Shown: positions 36,745 through 50,416, numbered from the stretch's first letter. The stretch: DNA of 64,000 nucleotides from Manihot esculenta (GCF_001659605.2 NC_035162.2:11489248-11553247); one strand, 5' to 3'. Numbers and translations: made by a program. The notes: a model not told the origin generated them from the letters alone.

Positions 36745-37475
36745 GCAAAGTGAATAAAAAAAAAAATCATACTTTATTAAGGTTTTGTTTCAATGATTAT
36801 ATGAGCATCAGATTTCTTGTCATGGGTGATTTCCTTTGTGATTCTTGTTTAGCCACATGGCGTATCAATCCCCTTCTGTAAATCCTCTCATACTTACAGT
36901 GCAAGCTAGTTTATAATATAAAAATTTTTAGTGCAGCGTTGTGAATATCGTCACTTGCGAATCTTTCCTGGGATGATATTGTTAGGATATTAGAGGTATT
37001 GATGTACGTGTTGGGACTTGATTCATGCACTAGGCACTTCAACAACTAAATTGTTTATTATATTTGCTAAGACAAGGATTATATAAAAATACAAATAGTA
37101 TTACTGATTTTCCACCAAAGACGAGCTTCAGATCTGCTGAGCTATTTAATTTGTTAGATTAAGAGAATTGGACATTATTGGTGACACTAAGGTGGATGTG
37201 ATTTTAACATTTTTCTTATGGCCGATAGTATCTAGGCCTGAAGTTCGAGAATAAACTTTTTTGTTTTGGCCATTTATCATATAAAAGCGATACTGAAGGA
37301 ACTTGTTTTGGAGTCTCATGTCCTTCCATTTCATGGCACCTGAATACCGAAATCTGATCATTGTTCATCACAACACTCAACCTGCCAATTTCACAAATAG
37401 AATCTATTGATTGCTGGTGAGTATAATTCACGAGGCCTTTCTTCTTTGACCCTTTGCATAAAATCAACTTCCAAG
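36745..37475. other. SnRK2 3' region
   Basis: This holds the 3' untranslated region and downstream DNA up to the LTR of the old element at 37476. A minus-strand stretch (about 37216-37470) is open for 85 codons but has no recognisable motif. Confidence 0.5.
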
Positions 37476-39886
37476 TGTCGCCTATTGAAGGTCTCTCCCT
37501 GCAGAATCGGCTAATTTTTTGCACCTTGATCACCCATAAGGCTGCTAAGCATGTTGGTAGGCCTACGGACCAGACAGATTGCTCAACCCAGTAGATAGAT
37601 ATCGCTAGGGTAAGAAAGAACTCTTGCCACAAATAAGGTTCCAACGGCCCGTCTCGCAAGCCCATGGAGGACAACTACGGGAAATCTCTTAAATTTGCCA
37701 AAGCGTGCAATCTATCATGGGCCAATTTGTACAATAAGGCCTCAAATTGCCCCAAACGAACCCAACGCACACTAGAAGCTTCCAGGCAAAACAAGATTCG
37801 ACGAGCAAGTTCTCTGCGCACGAGAAGGTTTTGGAATTGGCCAGTCCAGCGCTCAAGTGAGGTTTGACTGCCGTAATCTGCCAGAATTTTCTGGAAGCTT
37901 CCTAACTCTTGTAGTCAGTTATTGTACATAGAATTTTCTAGAAACTCTTACGCCTATAAATAGGGATAGTCACCCTCATTTTCAACTACTGTAAAAATTT
38001 GTAAAGCACCCATACTCTTATAAAGCATTCTTTGTGTAATACCCGGCTAGACTCCGGTATCGGAATTCCTACCGTCCGGTGGAATCTCGGGTGTCGGAGA
38101 CCTCTAGAAGGGTAAAACTATGTTTTCATAAAATGTTTTAATGTGTTTTATGTTTTAAGCATGAAAGAAAATGAGTTTTTGCATGAAAACAACCTTGGAG
38201 GAAAACTCAGGTTCGGCCGCCGAACCTCAAGTTCGGCCGCCGAACCTCAAGTTCGGCCGCCGAACATGCATGCGTTTCGGGTGTGCCTTAGGCCCCCGAA
38301 AGCATAAGTGAGGGAAACCAGGTTCGGCCGCCGAACCTTATGTTCGGCCGCCGAACATGGCATGCATGCGGAGGCACTTTCGGCTCCCAAACGTGGCCTG
38401 GCCAGCCACCTATAAGGGGTCCCTTAGCCGAAAACGGGCGAACTTTTCTCCCCATTTTCGGCCAAGGTGAGCTCTCCGCCATCCCTCGCCGGTTTTGAGT
38501 TCCTTCCTTCAAATCTTTCTCGATTTTCATTAGTTTTACCCTTGTTTTAAAGATTTTGAGTATTTGAGCAAGTTTTGGAGCTTGGAGGTTCAAGGAACTC
38601 TCTCTCTCCCATTTTCCGAGCTAGGGTCGTTCTCCTCTCGATCTTCAAGAGGTAAGGGTCGATCTTGAGCTTATGGCATGTTTTAAGTAAGTTTTAAGTA
38701 GATCTATGGGGTAGAATGCATGTTTAGCTTATGGTTAGGTTTATGGGTTTATGTTATGTTTTTGGACAATGTGGATGTTTGATGTGTTGTAGATGGGGTT
38801 TAAGATAGTTTGAAGCCCCTAGGAACTAGTATGCTTGAGTATGTATGTTGTAGATTAGGAAAAATGCATGTTTGGTTGGTTTTGGAAGGCAAAGGTGCAT
38901 GAGGAGCCAAGTTTTTGCCCTTTGGCAGAAACCAGGTTCGGCAGCCGAAGGACTTTCGGCCGCCGAACCTGCTTGGGAGGCCAGCCTTTCGGCTGCCGAA
39001 GCCTGCCCCCGAAAAGAGACTTTCGTCTCTGGAGGGCACTTTCGGCCGCCGAAGGTGCCACCGAACCTGTCTGGCTTTCGGCTCTGGAGGGACTTTCAGC
39101 CGCCGAACCTGCCGCCAAAAGTGCCCTGTTCAGCCTTCCTTTGCATGTTTTTGCATGGATGTTTTGAGGTGTTTTAGAGGGTTTTTGGGGGATGTTTTTA
39201 GAGTTATGTTCTAGTTGTTTAGTCCCTCATTTGAGTCCACCTGTGTAGGTTCGGACCCGAGGAACCGAGGACCCCAGCAGTGAGTCAGCTGCTTCAGTCA
39301 TTGTCAGAGCTAGTTGAGGTGAGTAGAATAAACACTTATGTTTTAAAGCAAATCAATATAAATTTGAGCATGTTCATGCATCACGAATGATATGTGATAT
39401 TCTAGGTTATTTGCATTAGAATTCACAAATATGTTGCATTGCATAATTTGATGATGATGTGGATGGTTATTGGATGATCCTTAGTCCTCGATATGATGGG
39501 ATGTGATATGATACGGTATGGTACGGAAGTCCAGGTTGTACCCATTCTACGTCCCTGGCACATTGGAATGTTATGTTATGCTATGTTAAGAGAAAGACTG
39601 GTTGACCCATTCTACGTCCTGGCACTTTGGAATGTAGAGGACTCTTGGTGACAATACCATCCATGATGTGATTTGTCTGTGATGTGTTGCATTCCATTAT
39701 AGCATATGATTTAAATGTTTTATTATTCTGCTCACTGGGCTCTAGTAGCTCACCCCTTTTCCCTAATCCCCCAGGGTTGCAGGTACAGGCTAGACAGAGA
39801 AGTCAAGGTGAATGAAGTCTTGAGTTGTAATAGTTAGAATGTGGACATGACAAATTGTATAATGATGTAAAGTTATGAATAGTTAT

Positions 39887-42155
39887 TGTAACGACCCGGA
39901 AATCCGACCCGTTACCGGCGCTAGGATCCAGATCGGCTTAAGGCCGCCGGGACCCGTAGCAAGCCTACATACCTCCTGTAAACCTGTGGAATCCCATACA
40001 TAACAACATATACATGATCTGTAAAAATTTTCTTTTCTCTTATCCAAGCAAAACCTGTGCATGCACAAAATCATACATAAACCTCACACTGGAGTCCTCA
40101 TCAAATACTCCAATGGGGTATCATCATCATACATATCAACTTGGATAATCATGGTCATTAACATCATTACTCATTAAACACTCTGTACATAATGGGGATT
40201 CACACACCTCTAGGTCAAGCACTACTATAATCCTCAATACATCATCAAATCATTCGTTACATTACATGGTCATAAATACTCATTACATCATGTTCATGTC
40301 CACTACTATCTATTACAACATACATGACTTGACTTCACTCTAGCCGACTTCTTGATCTATCCTGTACCTGCAACTCTGGGGATAAAGGAAGTGGGGTGAG
40401 CTACTAGAGCCCAGTGAGCAGAAACTAAAAACATTTGTTTTAATTCCTCCATTTTTAGGTATATTATTATTCATTTTATTATTATTATTATCATTTAACT
40501 TTTTCTTTCTTTTTTTCTTATTCATGCTTTCATGTATGCGCCATAACACAAACATTTCACAACAAGGATGAATTTGTCACCATTTAGCCCCTATCGTTCT
40601 TACTTATACATGCCGGGGGCGTAGAGCCGTAGCAGGCACACCCGGACTTCCATAATCTGTCATAGTGCCAGGGGCGTAGAGCCGTAGCAGGCACACCTGG
40701 ACTCACATAGGCTATCATGACATACAAGGGCTAATGGATCATTCAACATTCATCCACATCAACAACAAAGTATGCAATGCAACATATTCGTGAATTCTAA
40801 TGCAAACAACCTAATATTGCATGGCATAATGATGCATGGGCAATGCTTTATGATTCATTCATTTATTCATTTACTTTAAAGCTTAAGGGGTTGTTCCACT
40901 CACATGGTAACTGAAGCTTTAACAACGAACTCTGAACGACTATCTAACAACCGGGGGTCTCGGTTCCTCGGGTCCGAACCTACACAGGTGGACTCAAATG
41001 AGGCACCAAACATACATGAACATGACTCTAAAATACTCCCCAAAAAACCCCTAAAACATCCTGAAAACATCACATGAAAACATGCAAGAAATGGCTGAAC
41101 AGGGCACTTTCGGCGGCACCTTCGGCGGCCGAAAGTCCTGGACAGAGACGAAACTCAGGTAGGTTCGGCGGCACCTTCGGCGGCCGAAAGTGCCAGACAG
41201 AGACGAAAGTCTCTTTTCGGGGGCAACTTCGGCAGCCGAAAGGCCTGCCTCCCCAGCCATGTTCGGCGGCCGAAAGTACCTTCGGCTGCCGAACCTGGTT
41301 TCTGCCAAAGGGCAGAAACTTGGCTCCCTTAGCACATTTCGCCTCCAAACCTTCCAAACATGCATATTGTTCAACCAAAGCATGCATACAAGTTCCTAGG
41401 GGCCTCAAACATGCATATACCCCATCTACAACACTTCAATCACACACAATCAAGCTACATTGTTCAAAAAGTCATCAAAAACCCATAGGTTTAACATATA
41501 CCCTAACATGCATTCTACCCCTTAAAACTTCATAAAACTTGTTTAAATCATACATTGAGCTTAAGATCGGCTCTTACCTCTTGAAGATCGAGGGTTGAGG
41601 AGATCTAAACTTGGAGATGGGAGAAGTTCCAACTTTTGGTCTCCAAGCTCCAAAACTCGTTCTAAGCTCCAAGATCTTCAAAAACAAAGTTATAAACTTG
41701 TAAAGATCAGGGAAAAAGGAAGGAAAAACTCAAGATTGGGGAAGGATGGCGGAATGCTCACCTTGGCCGAAATGGGGAGAAAAAGCTCGCCCATTTTCGG
41801 CTAAGGGACCCTTTTATAGTGGCTGGCCAGACCACGTTCGGGGGCCGAATGTGCCTCCGCATCCATGCAAATGTTCGGCGGCCGAACCTTGACTTCCCTC
41901 ACTCATGCTTTCGGGGGCCTAACGTGCCTCCAAAACGCATGCATGTTCGGCGGCCGAACTTGACTTTCGGCGGCCGAACCTGGGTTTTCCTCCAAAGACT
42001 TTTCATGTAAAAACTCATTTGATTTCTTACTTAAAAACATAAAATACATGAAAACATTTCATAAAATCATGGTTTTACCCTTCTAGAGGTTTCCGACATC
42101 CGAGGTCCCACCGGACGGTAGGGATTCCGATACCGGAGTCTAGCCGGGTATTACA
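39887..42155 (-). repeat. 3' LTR of the minus-strand chromovirus
   Basis: On its own strand it starts TGTAATACCC (at 42155) and ends GTCGTTACA (at 39887). TATA sequence is at 41812-41818. Splice-like sites on the minus strand: donor 41577-41576, acceptor 40981-40980, donor 40903-40902, acceptor 40369-40368. The TATA-to-donor distance is about 241 bp, as in the two solo LTRs. Confidence 0.93.
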
Positions 42156-42192
42156 TTCTCCCCCCCTTAAGAACATTCATCCCCGAATGTTC
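42156..42192 (-). other. Polypurine tract with adjoining hairpin
   Basis: The tract reads AAGGGGGGGAGAA on the minus strand (42168-42156). Next to it, GAACATTC (42171-42178) and GAATGTTC (42185-42192) form a perfect 8-bp inverted repeat with a 6-base loop. The equivalent in the complete chromovirus is at 22247-22268 with one mismatch. Confidence 0.85.
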
Positions 42193-42258
42193 CTCAACTA
42201 ACATACAAAGCATGGCATCAATCATAACATACAACATATAGAACAACTAACACTCACC

Positions 42259-45200
42259 TCAAAACAGATGGGGGTATTGCTGGAGCATGGACTCCCGGGT
42301 CTCCCAGGTGCATTCCTCTAAGTTGTGGTGGTTCCAAAGGACCTTTACCATCGGGATTTCCTTGTTCCTCAGCTTTCTGATCTGGGTGTCAAGAATCCGC
42401 ACTGGCTGCTCTACATAGGTGAGATCCTCTTGGATCTCTACATCAGGCTCACTAAGAACCTTGCTCGGATCTGACACGTACTTCCGTAACAGAGAAACAT
42501 GGAAAACCGGATGGATTCTCTCCATCGAAGCAGGCAAGTCTAGCTTGTACGACACATTACCGACCCTCTGAAGCACCTCGAAAGGACCGATGTACCGTGG
42601 AGCTAACTTACCCTTCTTCCCGAACCGAACCACTCCTTTCATAGGAGACACCTTGAGCAGAACCAAATCCCCCTCCTGAAACTCTAGCTGTCTTCTGCGG
42701 ATATCTGCATAACTCTTCTGCCGACTAGCAGCAGTCTTGATCCTCTCTCTGATTATGGGTACCACCCTGCTGGTAAGCTCTACTAACTCCGGACCCGCAA
42801 GAGTCCTCTCTCCTACCTCCTCCCAGCAGATAGGTGATCTGCACTTCCTCCCATACAAAGCTTCATATGGAGCCATCCCTATGCTAGCATGATAGCTGTT
42901 ATTGTAGGCAAACTCCACCAAAGGTAGATGCTGCCTCCAAGAACCGCCAAAATCTAGCACACACATTCTGAGCATATCCTCTATTGTCTGGATGGTCCTT
43001 TCTGACTGTCCGTCTGTCTGTGGGTGGAAGGCAGTACTGAAGTCTAATCTGGTACCCATAGCGTTCTGCAGACTCCGCCAAAACCTGGAGGTGAACTGGG
43101 GCCCTCTATCTGACACTATAGATACCGAGACCCCATGCAGTCTGACAATTTCATCTACGTACACCTGTGCCAACTTGTCCACAGAGTAACCACTCCTGAC
43201 AGGGATGAAGTGAGCAGATTTGGTGAGTCTGTCCACAATCACCCATATGGAGTCCAATCTGTTGGACGTCGCCGGTAACCCCACTACGAAGTCCATAGCT
43301 ATATTCTCCCATTTCCACTCTGGAATCGGTAGTGGATTTAACATTCCAGCCGGCTTCTGATGCTCTAGTTTCACCCTCTGACACACATCGCAGGCTGACA
43401 CGAACAGTGCCACGTCCTTCTTCATAGCTGGCCACCAATACACTCTCTTCAGATCCTGATACATCTTGGTGGCTCCAGGGTGAACACTATACCTGGTATT
43501 ATGGGCTTCCCCCATAATATCTCCCTTCAGACTAATGTCATCTGGCACACATAATCTGTTCCCGTAGCGGAGGATCCCCTTATCATCAAACTTGAACTCA
43601 TTACTCTGGCCTGACTGAACCGTTCTGGCTATCCTGACCAACTCTGGGTCCTCATGCTGTTTCTGAGCTACCTGCTCCAGAAACACGGGTGTCACTCTCA
43701 TCTGAGCCACTAAGGCACCTGTGCCAGACAACTCCAACTGTAATCCCTCACTCATAAGTCTGTGGAACTCCTTCACCACCGGCCTCCTCTCTGCTGAAAT
43801 GTGGGATAGACTGCCGAGTGATTTCCGGCTTAGGGCGTCTGCCACAACATTCGCCTTACCCGGATGGTACTGAATCTTGCAATCATAGTCACTCAACAGC
43901 TCTACCCATCTCCTCTGCCTCATGTTCAGTTCTCTCTGACTCAGGATGTACTGCAGGCTCTTATGATCTGTGAAGATCTCACACTTTACCCCATAAAGGT
44001 AATGCCTCCACATCTTGAGTGCAAAGATCACTGCTGCCATCTCTAGGTCATGTGTGGGGTAATTCAGCTCATGCTTCTTCAGCTGCCTAGAAGCATAAGC
44101 GATCACCCTCTCATTTTGCATTAGCACACAACCCAGTCCCACACGGGACGCATCACAATATACTGAGAAGTCATCATCACTTTTTGGCAGAGCTAACACC
44201 GGTGCTGAAGTCAACCTCCTCTTAAGCTCCTCAAAGCTTTCCTCACACTGATCGGTCCATATGAACTTCTGATTCTTCTTTGTCAATTTGGTCATAGGAG
44301 CAGCAATCTTTGAGAAGTCCTGAACGAACCTCCTGTAGTAACCTGCTAAACCCAGAAAACTCTTGATCTCGGTCACTGTGGTGGGTCTAGGCCAGTTAGC
44401 TACAGCCTCTACCTTTTTGGGGTCTACTTCAATACCCTGTTCTGACACAATGTGCCCCAAGAATGAAATGCTCCTAAGCCAAAACTCACACTTGGAGAAC
44501 TTGGCATACAAGCCATGCTCTCTCAAGGTCTGCAAAACTGTCCTCAGGTGATGGGCATGCTCTTCTGCATTCCTGGAATACACTAGGATATCATCTATGA
44601 AGACAATAACGAAGTGATCCAGATACTGACTGAATACTCTGTTCATGAGGTCCATGAATGCTGCAGGGGCGTTGGTCAGCCCAAACGGCATCACAAGGAA
44701 CTCATAGTGCCCATACCTGGTCCTGAAAGCTGTTTTCGGTACATCTTCATTCCTTATCCTCAACTGATGGTACCCTGATCTCAGATCTATTTTGGAGAAA
44801 CAACCTGCTCCTGCTAGCTGGTCGAATAGATCGTCGATCCTCGGCAAAGGGTACTTGTTCTTGGTAGTGACCTTGTTCAACTGCCTGTAGTCGATACAAA
44901 GTCTAAGGGATCCATCCTTCTTCCTCACAAACAAAACCGGAGCACCCCAAGGTGAAGTACTCGGTCGGATGAAACCCTTATCTACCAGCTCTTGCAACTG
45001 TTCCTTCAGTTCCTTCAATTCAGCTGGTGCCATCCTGTAGGGAGGGATAGAGATCGGTCTGGTACCAGGCATTAACTCAATCTCGAACTCTATCTCCCTA
45101 GTAGGTGGTAACCCTGGCAGCTATTCTGGGAAAATATCTAAGAACTCACTCACCACAGGCACTGAGGCGGGCTCTCTGACATGACTATCTAACTCCCTCA

Positions 45201-47244
45201 CATGAGCTAGAAACCCCTGACATCCCCTCCTAAGCAACCTACGAGCCTGAAGAGCTGAGATCAGACCTCTAGGTGTACCCCTCTTGTCTCCTCTGAAGAC
45301 GACCTCTGACCCATCCTGATCTCTGAATCTGACTACCTTGTCTCTACAGTCCAAGGTAGCACCATGGGTCGATAACCAATCCATCCCTAGAATGACGTCA
45401 AAATCTGTCAAATCTAGAACCACGAGGTCGGCGGAAAGGCATCTTCCCTCTATGAAAACTGGACTACATTGGCAGACTGCCTCTGCCACTGACGGGTCAC
45501 ACTTGGGTCCACTGACCCATAGGGGACACTCTAACCCAGAGACCATCAATCCTACCCTCTCCACGAGTCTCGGAGCAATAAAAGAATGAGATGCACCCGG
45601 GTCCATTAAGGCATACACATCAGAACAACCAATGATGAGATTACCTGCCACCACGGTGTTGGATGTGTTGGCCTCCTGCTGAGTCATAGTGAAGATCCGT
45701 GCCGGAGCTGATGGACCTTCACCTCTGTATCCTGCTGATGAAGAGGCTGACCCTCTCTCTCTGCCTCTGCCACTGGCCTGTGTTGCGGCTGGAGCTACTG
45801 GCTGCACCACACTGCCGGAGGTTGTCTGCTGAGACGGTGCTGTAAAGGCTCCTCTAGGACAGTCTCGAGCCAAATGACCCGCCTGTCCGCATCTGAAACA
45901 TGTGTTTGTCCCTGCCAGACATACTCCCTTGTGTGGTCTCCCACATCTCATACATGCTGTAACCTCTGCGCCAGAGCTTGAGCCACTGCCTAAACCCAGA
46001 CCTGACTTGATCTTGTTCCAGAACTTATTCTTCTTAGATTTTCTGTGGCCTCTGTCCCACTTCTTACTGCCTGCAACTGCTGCACTTAGAGAAGAGGAGT
46101 CTACCCTTTCCCCACCTGGGGTCTTGGAACCAGAAGACTGTGCCACTGACTGTTTTACCTTCCCCTCAACGATAGCACTAGCCTCCATTCTCCTAGCCAT
46201 ATCCACTATGGCATGGAAACTCTCTCTCTCTGCTGACTGTACCAAAGAGGAATACCTGGAGTGCAGCCTCATAATATATCTCCTTGACTTCTTTTGATCT
46301 GTGTCCAAATTCAGCCCAGCATATGGCAACAACTCCAGGAACCTGTCTGTGTACTCGTCTACACTCATGTCATTAGTTTGCCTCAACTGCTCGAATTCTA
46401 TCATCTTCAATTCCCTTGAACTATCAGGGAAAGCCCATCCTGCAAACTCGTTTGAAAACTCGTCCCAATTCATGCTGTCCACTCTCGGGTTCACATAATT
46501 CTTGAACCACTCCCGTGCCTTCTTGCACTTAAGCGTGAACCCGGCCATCTGAATGGCTCTACTGTCATCGGCCCCTATCTCATCTGTAATTGCCTTGACC
46601 CGCTCCAAATACACGAACGGATCATCACCGGTTTCAAACTGGGGAGCACCCAGCTTCATGTAATCGGTCATCTTGACCTTGCTCCCTCTAGATGAGGTAG
46701 GTTTGGGTACTTGTGTTTCCGGGACAGTAGATACTGGTGGTGGTGGAGGTACAACATCCCCTGGGGTAGGGTTTGCTGTACTGGTATAGGGAGGTGGAGG
46801 CGGGTACATGGGGTACTGAGAGTATGGTGGGTAGTAAGGTGGGTATGGCATATGTGGAGGATAAGGGCTAAAACTGGGGTAATCCGATGTACCTCCCATC
46901 GAATACCCTGGATGGTGTGAATAGGGTGGGTAGTGATGTGGCTGGACATAACTCGAGGCCTAAGTGCCTCCTTCTGATTCTCCCATGCCCTCTTCCGGTA
47001 TGCTTACACCAAGACTGCCATCCCTCCTCTGATCTACTTCCATATCCTCAGACATTCCTCCCTGCACTGTTCCCCTTACTGATCTGCTTCTACCCAGATC
47101 CAAAGACCTTCTAGGGTCTCTAGCTACTCTATCTCTGTTGGACCTACTGGACATTGCCCTAGGCAATGCTGAAGGACGGGCATCAGCGCCCTCGTCCTGA
47201 GGTGGCACTCCAGTCAATCGTGCAGATCGACGAGTTCCTCTCAT
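42259..47244 (-). pseudogene. Gag-Pol of the minus-strand chromovirus with two in-frame TAG codons
   Basis: The frame runs from the ATG at 47244 ([15 protein letters not shown]) to a stop at 42259, 1662 codons including the stop, with no frameshift. TAG interrupts it at codon 95 (46962-46960) and at codon 708 (45123-45121). The relative in this window has Gln near the first position. The second lies in the protease-to-RT linker, where the relative is acidic. The rest is intact: zinc knuckle CFRCGQAGHLARDC, protease [17 protein letters not shown], RNase H, integrase with SDRGPQFTS and [11 protein letters not shown], and a chromodomain-like end. As it stands only short Gag pieces could be made, unless readthrough or a downstream start (for example MGGTSDYP at 46899) is used. 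Confidence 0.92.
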
Positions 47245-47492
47245 TCTATCTTCTGAAAAACAGCACAAGCAATCATTAGCATCATATGGTTCATGTGGAA
47301 ACACATGAACCCTCATCACATACATAGCATCACATCATAGCATTTATGCACATGCATATCATCATGGCATATCATATCATCATATAGACAGGACTCTACC
47401 TCCCATCCTAGTGGACATGATTTTCCTAGTGTGCTTGACCTTCTAGAACATCTATGAGCCCGACACTCTAGGTCCGACCATATGAACCTAGG

Positions 47493-47504
47493 GCTCTGAT
47501 ACCA
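47493..47504 (-). other. Primer-binding site of the minus-strand chromovirus
   Basis: GCTCTGATACCA on the plus strand is the complement of TGGTATCAGAGC. It lies 3 bases inside the 5' LTR, as in the complete chromovirus. Confidence 0.93.
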
Positions 47505-47507
47505 CTC

Positions 47508-49776
47508 TGTAACGACCCGGAAATCCGACCCGTTACCGGCGCTAGGATCCAGATCGGCTTAAGGCCGCCGGGACCCGTAGCAAGCCTACATACCTCCTGT
47601 AAACCTGTGGAATCCCATACATAACAACATATACATGATCTGTAAAAATTTTCTTTTCTCTTATCCAAGCAAAACCTGTGCATGCACAAAATCATACATA
47701 AACCTCACACTGGAGTCCTCATCAAATACTCCAATGGGGTATCATCATCATACATATCAACTTGGATAATCATGGTCATTAACATCATTACTCATTAAAC
47801 ACTCTGTACATAATGGGGATTCACACACCTCTAGGTCAAGCACTACTATAATCCTCAATACATCATCAAATCATTCGTTACATTACATGGTCATAAATAC
47901 TCATTACATCATGTTCATGTCCACTACTATCTATTACAACATACATGACTTGACTTCACTCTAGCCGACTTCTTGATCTATCCTGTACCTGCAACTCTGG
48001 GGATAAAGGAAGTGGGGTGAGCTACTAGAGCCCAGTGAGCAGAAACTAAAAACATTTGTTTTAATTCCTCCATTTTTAGGTATATTATTATTCATTTTAT
48101 TATTATTATTATCATTTAACTTTTTCTTTCTTTTTTTCTTATTCATGCTTTCATGTATGCGCCATAACACAAACATTTCACAACAAGGATGAATTTGTCA
48201 CCATTTAGCCCCTATCGTTCTTACTTATACATGCTGGGGGCGTAGAGCCGTAGCAGGCACACCCGGACTTCCATAATCTGTCATAGTGCCAGGGGCGTAG
48301 AGCCGTAGCAGGCACACCTGGACTCACATAGGCTATCATGACATACAAGGGCTAATGGATCATTCAACATTCATCCACATCAACAACAAAGTATGCAATG
48401 CAACATATTCGTGAATTCTAATGCAAACAACCTAATATTGCATGGCATAATGATGCATGGGCAATGCTTTATGATTCATTCATTTATTCATTTACTTTAA
48501 AGCTTAAGGGGTTGTTCCACTCACATGGTAATTGAAGCTTTAACAACGAACTCTGAACGACTATCTCACAACCGGGGGTCTCGGTTCCTCGGGTCCGAAC
48601 CTACACAGGTGGACTCAAATGAGGCACCAAACATACATGAACATGACTCTAAAATACTCCCCAAAAAACCCCTAAAACATCCTGAAAACATCACATGAAA
48701 ACATGCAAGAAATGGCTGAACAGGGCACTTTCGGCGGCACCTTCGGCGGCCGAAAGTCCTGGACAGAGACGAAACTCAGGTAGGTTCGGCGGCACCTTCG
48801 GCGGCCGAAAGTGCCAGACAGAGACGAAAGTCTCTTTTCGGGGGCAACTTCGGCAGCCGAAAGGCCTGCCTCCCCAGCCATGTTCGGCGGCCGAAAGTAC
48901 CTTCGGCTGCCGAACCTGGTTTCTGCCAAAGGGCAGAAACTTGGCTCCCTTAGCACATTTCGCCTCCAAACCTTCCAAACATGCATATTGTTCAACCAAA
49001 GCATGCATACAAGTTCCTAGGGGCCTCAAACATGCATATACCCCATCTACAACACTTCAATCACACACAATCAAGCTACATTGTTCAAAAAGTCATCAAA
49101 AACCCATAGGTTTAACATATACCCTAACATGCATTCTACCCCTTAAAACTTCATAAAACTTGTTTAAATCATACATTGAGCTTAAGATCGGCTCTTACCT
49201 CTTGAAGATCGAGGGTTGAGGAGATCTAAACTTGGAGATGGGAGAAGTTCCAACTTTTGGTCTCCAAGCTCCAAAACTCGTTCTAAGCTCCAAGATCTTC
49301 AAAAACAAAGTTATAAACTTGTAAAGATCAGGGAAAAAGGAAGGAAAAACTCAAGATTGGGGAAGGATGGCGGAATGCTCACCTTGGCCGAAATGGGGAG
49401 AAAAAGCTCGCCCATTTTCGGCTAAGGGACCCTTTTATAGTGGCTGGCCAGACCACGTTCGGGGGCCGAATGTGCCTCCGCATCCATGCAAATGTTCGGC
49501 GGCCGAACCTTGACTTCCCTCACTCATGCTTTCGGGGGCCTAACGTGCCTCCAAAACGCATGCATGTTCGGCGGCCGAACTTGACTTTCGGCGGCCGAAC
49601 CTGGGTTTTCCTCCAAAGACTTTTCATGTAAAAACTCATTTGATTTCTTACTTAAAAACATAAAATACATGAAAACATTTCATAAAATCATGGTTTTACC
49701 CTTCTAGAGGTTTCCGACATCCGAGGTCCCACCGGACGGTAGGGATTCCGATACCGGAGTCTAGCCGGGTATTACA
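47508..49776 (-). repeat. 5' LTR of the minus-strand chromovirus
   Basis: This copy is 2269 bp, offset 7621 from the 3' LTR. On this copy the candidate leader introns are 49198-48601 and 48524-47989 with a 76-nt exon at 48600-48525 between them. An acceptor-like TGTTTTTCAG ends at 47253, eight bases before the gag ATG. Confidence 0.93.
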
Positions 49777-50359
49777 GTTATGTTATGTAAATATTGATTA
49801 TGAGATTGAGGTTTAGAAGTTGTGCTTGACCGAGTTTGCATGATAATCCCTCTTGTAAGCATAATCTATGTTTAAAATGTTTTTGTTCCACCAAGCTCGT
49901 GTATGATGAAATGTCCCATTGGAGCATTTGATGAGAGCTCCAGTGTGGGGTTTATGTTTATGTTATGTATATGTTTATGTGCATGCACAGGTTGAGCTTG
50001 GAAAAAAAAAAAGAAAAGTTCAAATTTTTATGTATGTTGCTGATCATGTATGGGATTTGACAGGTGCTCAGGTTTATGTCAGGCTTGCTACGGGTCCTGG
50101 CGGCCTTAAGCCGATCTGGATCCTAGCGCCGGTAGCGGTCCGGTTTTCGGGTCGTTACACTTTGAGAGTTAGTAAACTTTCTTTACCAAACTATTGCCAC
50201 ATTTTCCTCTCTACCTTCACACCCACGTTTCCTTAGCCAATATCTTGCAATCTCAATTAGCCAATCAAGGGGGATAAGGCTGACTAGCTTACTCATTGTG
50301 GGAGTTTGCTAGTGCTGCAAGAGAAAAACACTTGGGAAAATAAGTGAGCCCATGACAAG

Positions 50360-50371
50360 TGGTATCAGAGC
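50360..50371 (+). other. Primer-binding site of the old element
   Basis: TGGTATCAGAGC begins 2 bases after the 5' LTR end (CATGACA), the same spacing as in the Gag-only element. Confidence 0.88.
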
Positions 50372-50416
50372 CTCATTGTTTCAATCTCCTTCACATACGT
50401 TGAGGTTTAGTTCTAT

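Larger units (their letters stand above)
39887..49776 (-). mobile_element. Near-complete Tekay/Del-type Ty3 chromovirus, minus strand
   Basis: The element is 9890 bp with target duplication GTTAT (39882-39886 and 49777-49781). The 3' LTR is 39887-42155 and the 5' LTR is 47508-49776, both 2269 bp. I see three differences between them (C40614/T48235, C40911/T48532, A40946/C48567), so the insertion is young. The primer-binding site complement is at 47493-47504 and the polypurine tract at 42156-42168. The gag-pol frame is continuous apart from two TAG codons. Confidence 0.93.
38035..50159 (+). mobile_element. Tekay/Del-type solo LTR, itself split by a second element
   Basis: It starts TGTAATACCCGG at 38035 and ends GGTCGTTACA at 50159, with the target duplication CTTTG on both sides (38030-38034 and 50160-50164). 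The insertion at 39887-49776 splits it. Rejoined (38035-39886 plus 49782-50159) it is about 2230 bp. It has a TATA box at 38411-38417, several TTCGGCCGCCGAA palindromes on both sides of that box, and splice-like sites at 38652 (donor), 39248 (acceptor), 39319 (donor) and 39782 (acceptor). Two stem-loop units are near 39528-39560 and 39594-39625. Its sequence is closest to the element inserted in it. Confidence 0.9.
37476..50357 (+). repeat. 5' LTR of the old element (interrupted)
   Basis: The pieces are 37476-38034 and 50165-50357. The left piece aligns with 54879-55430 (shared GCTAAGCATRTTGGTAGGCC), and the right piece aligns with 55431-55607 (shared GCCACATTTTCCTCTC). Confidence 0.8.

Noticed and set aside
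37216..37674. Minus-strand open frame of 152 codons beside the SnRK2 gene
   Set aside because: Its left half is unrecognised and its right half lies inside the 5' LTR of the old element, so it cannot be a single gene.
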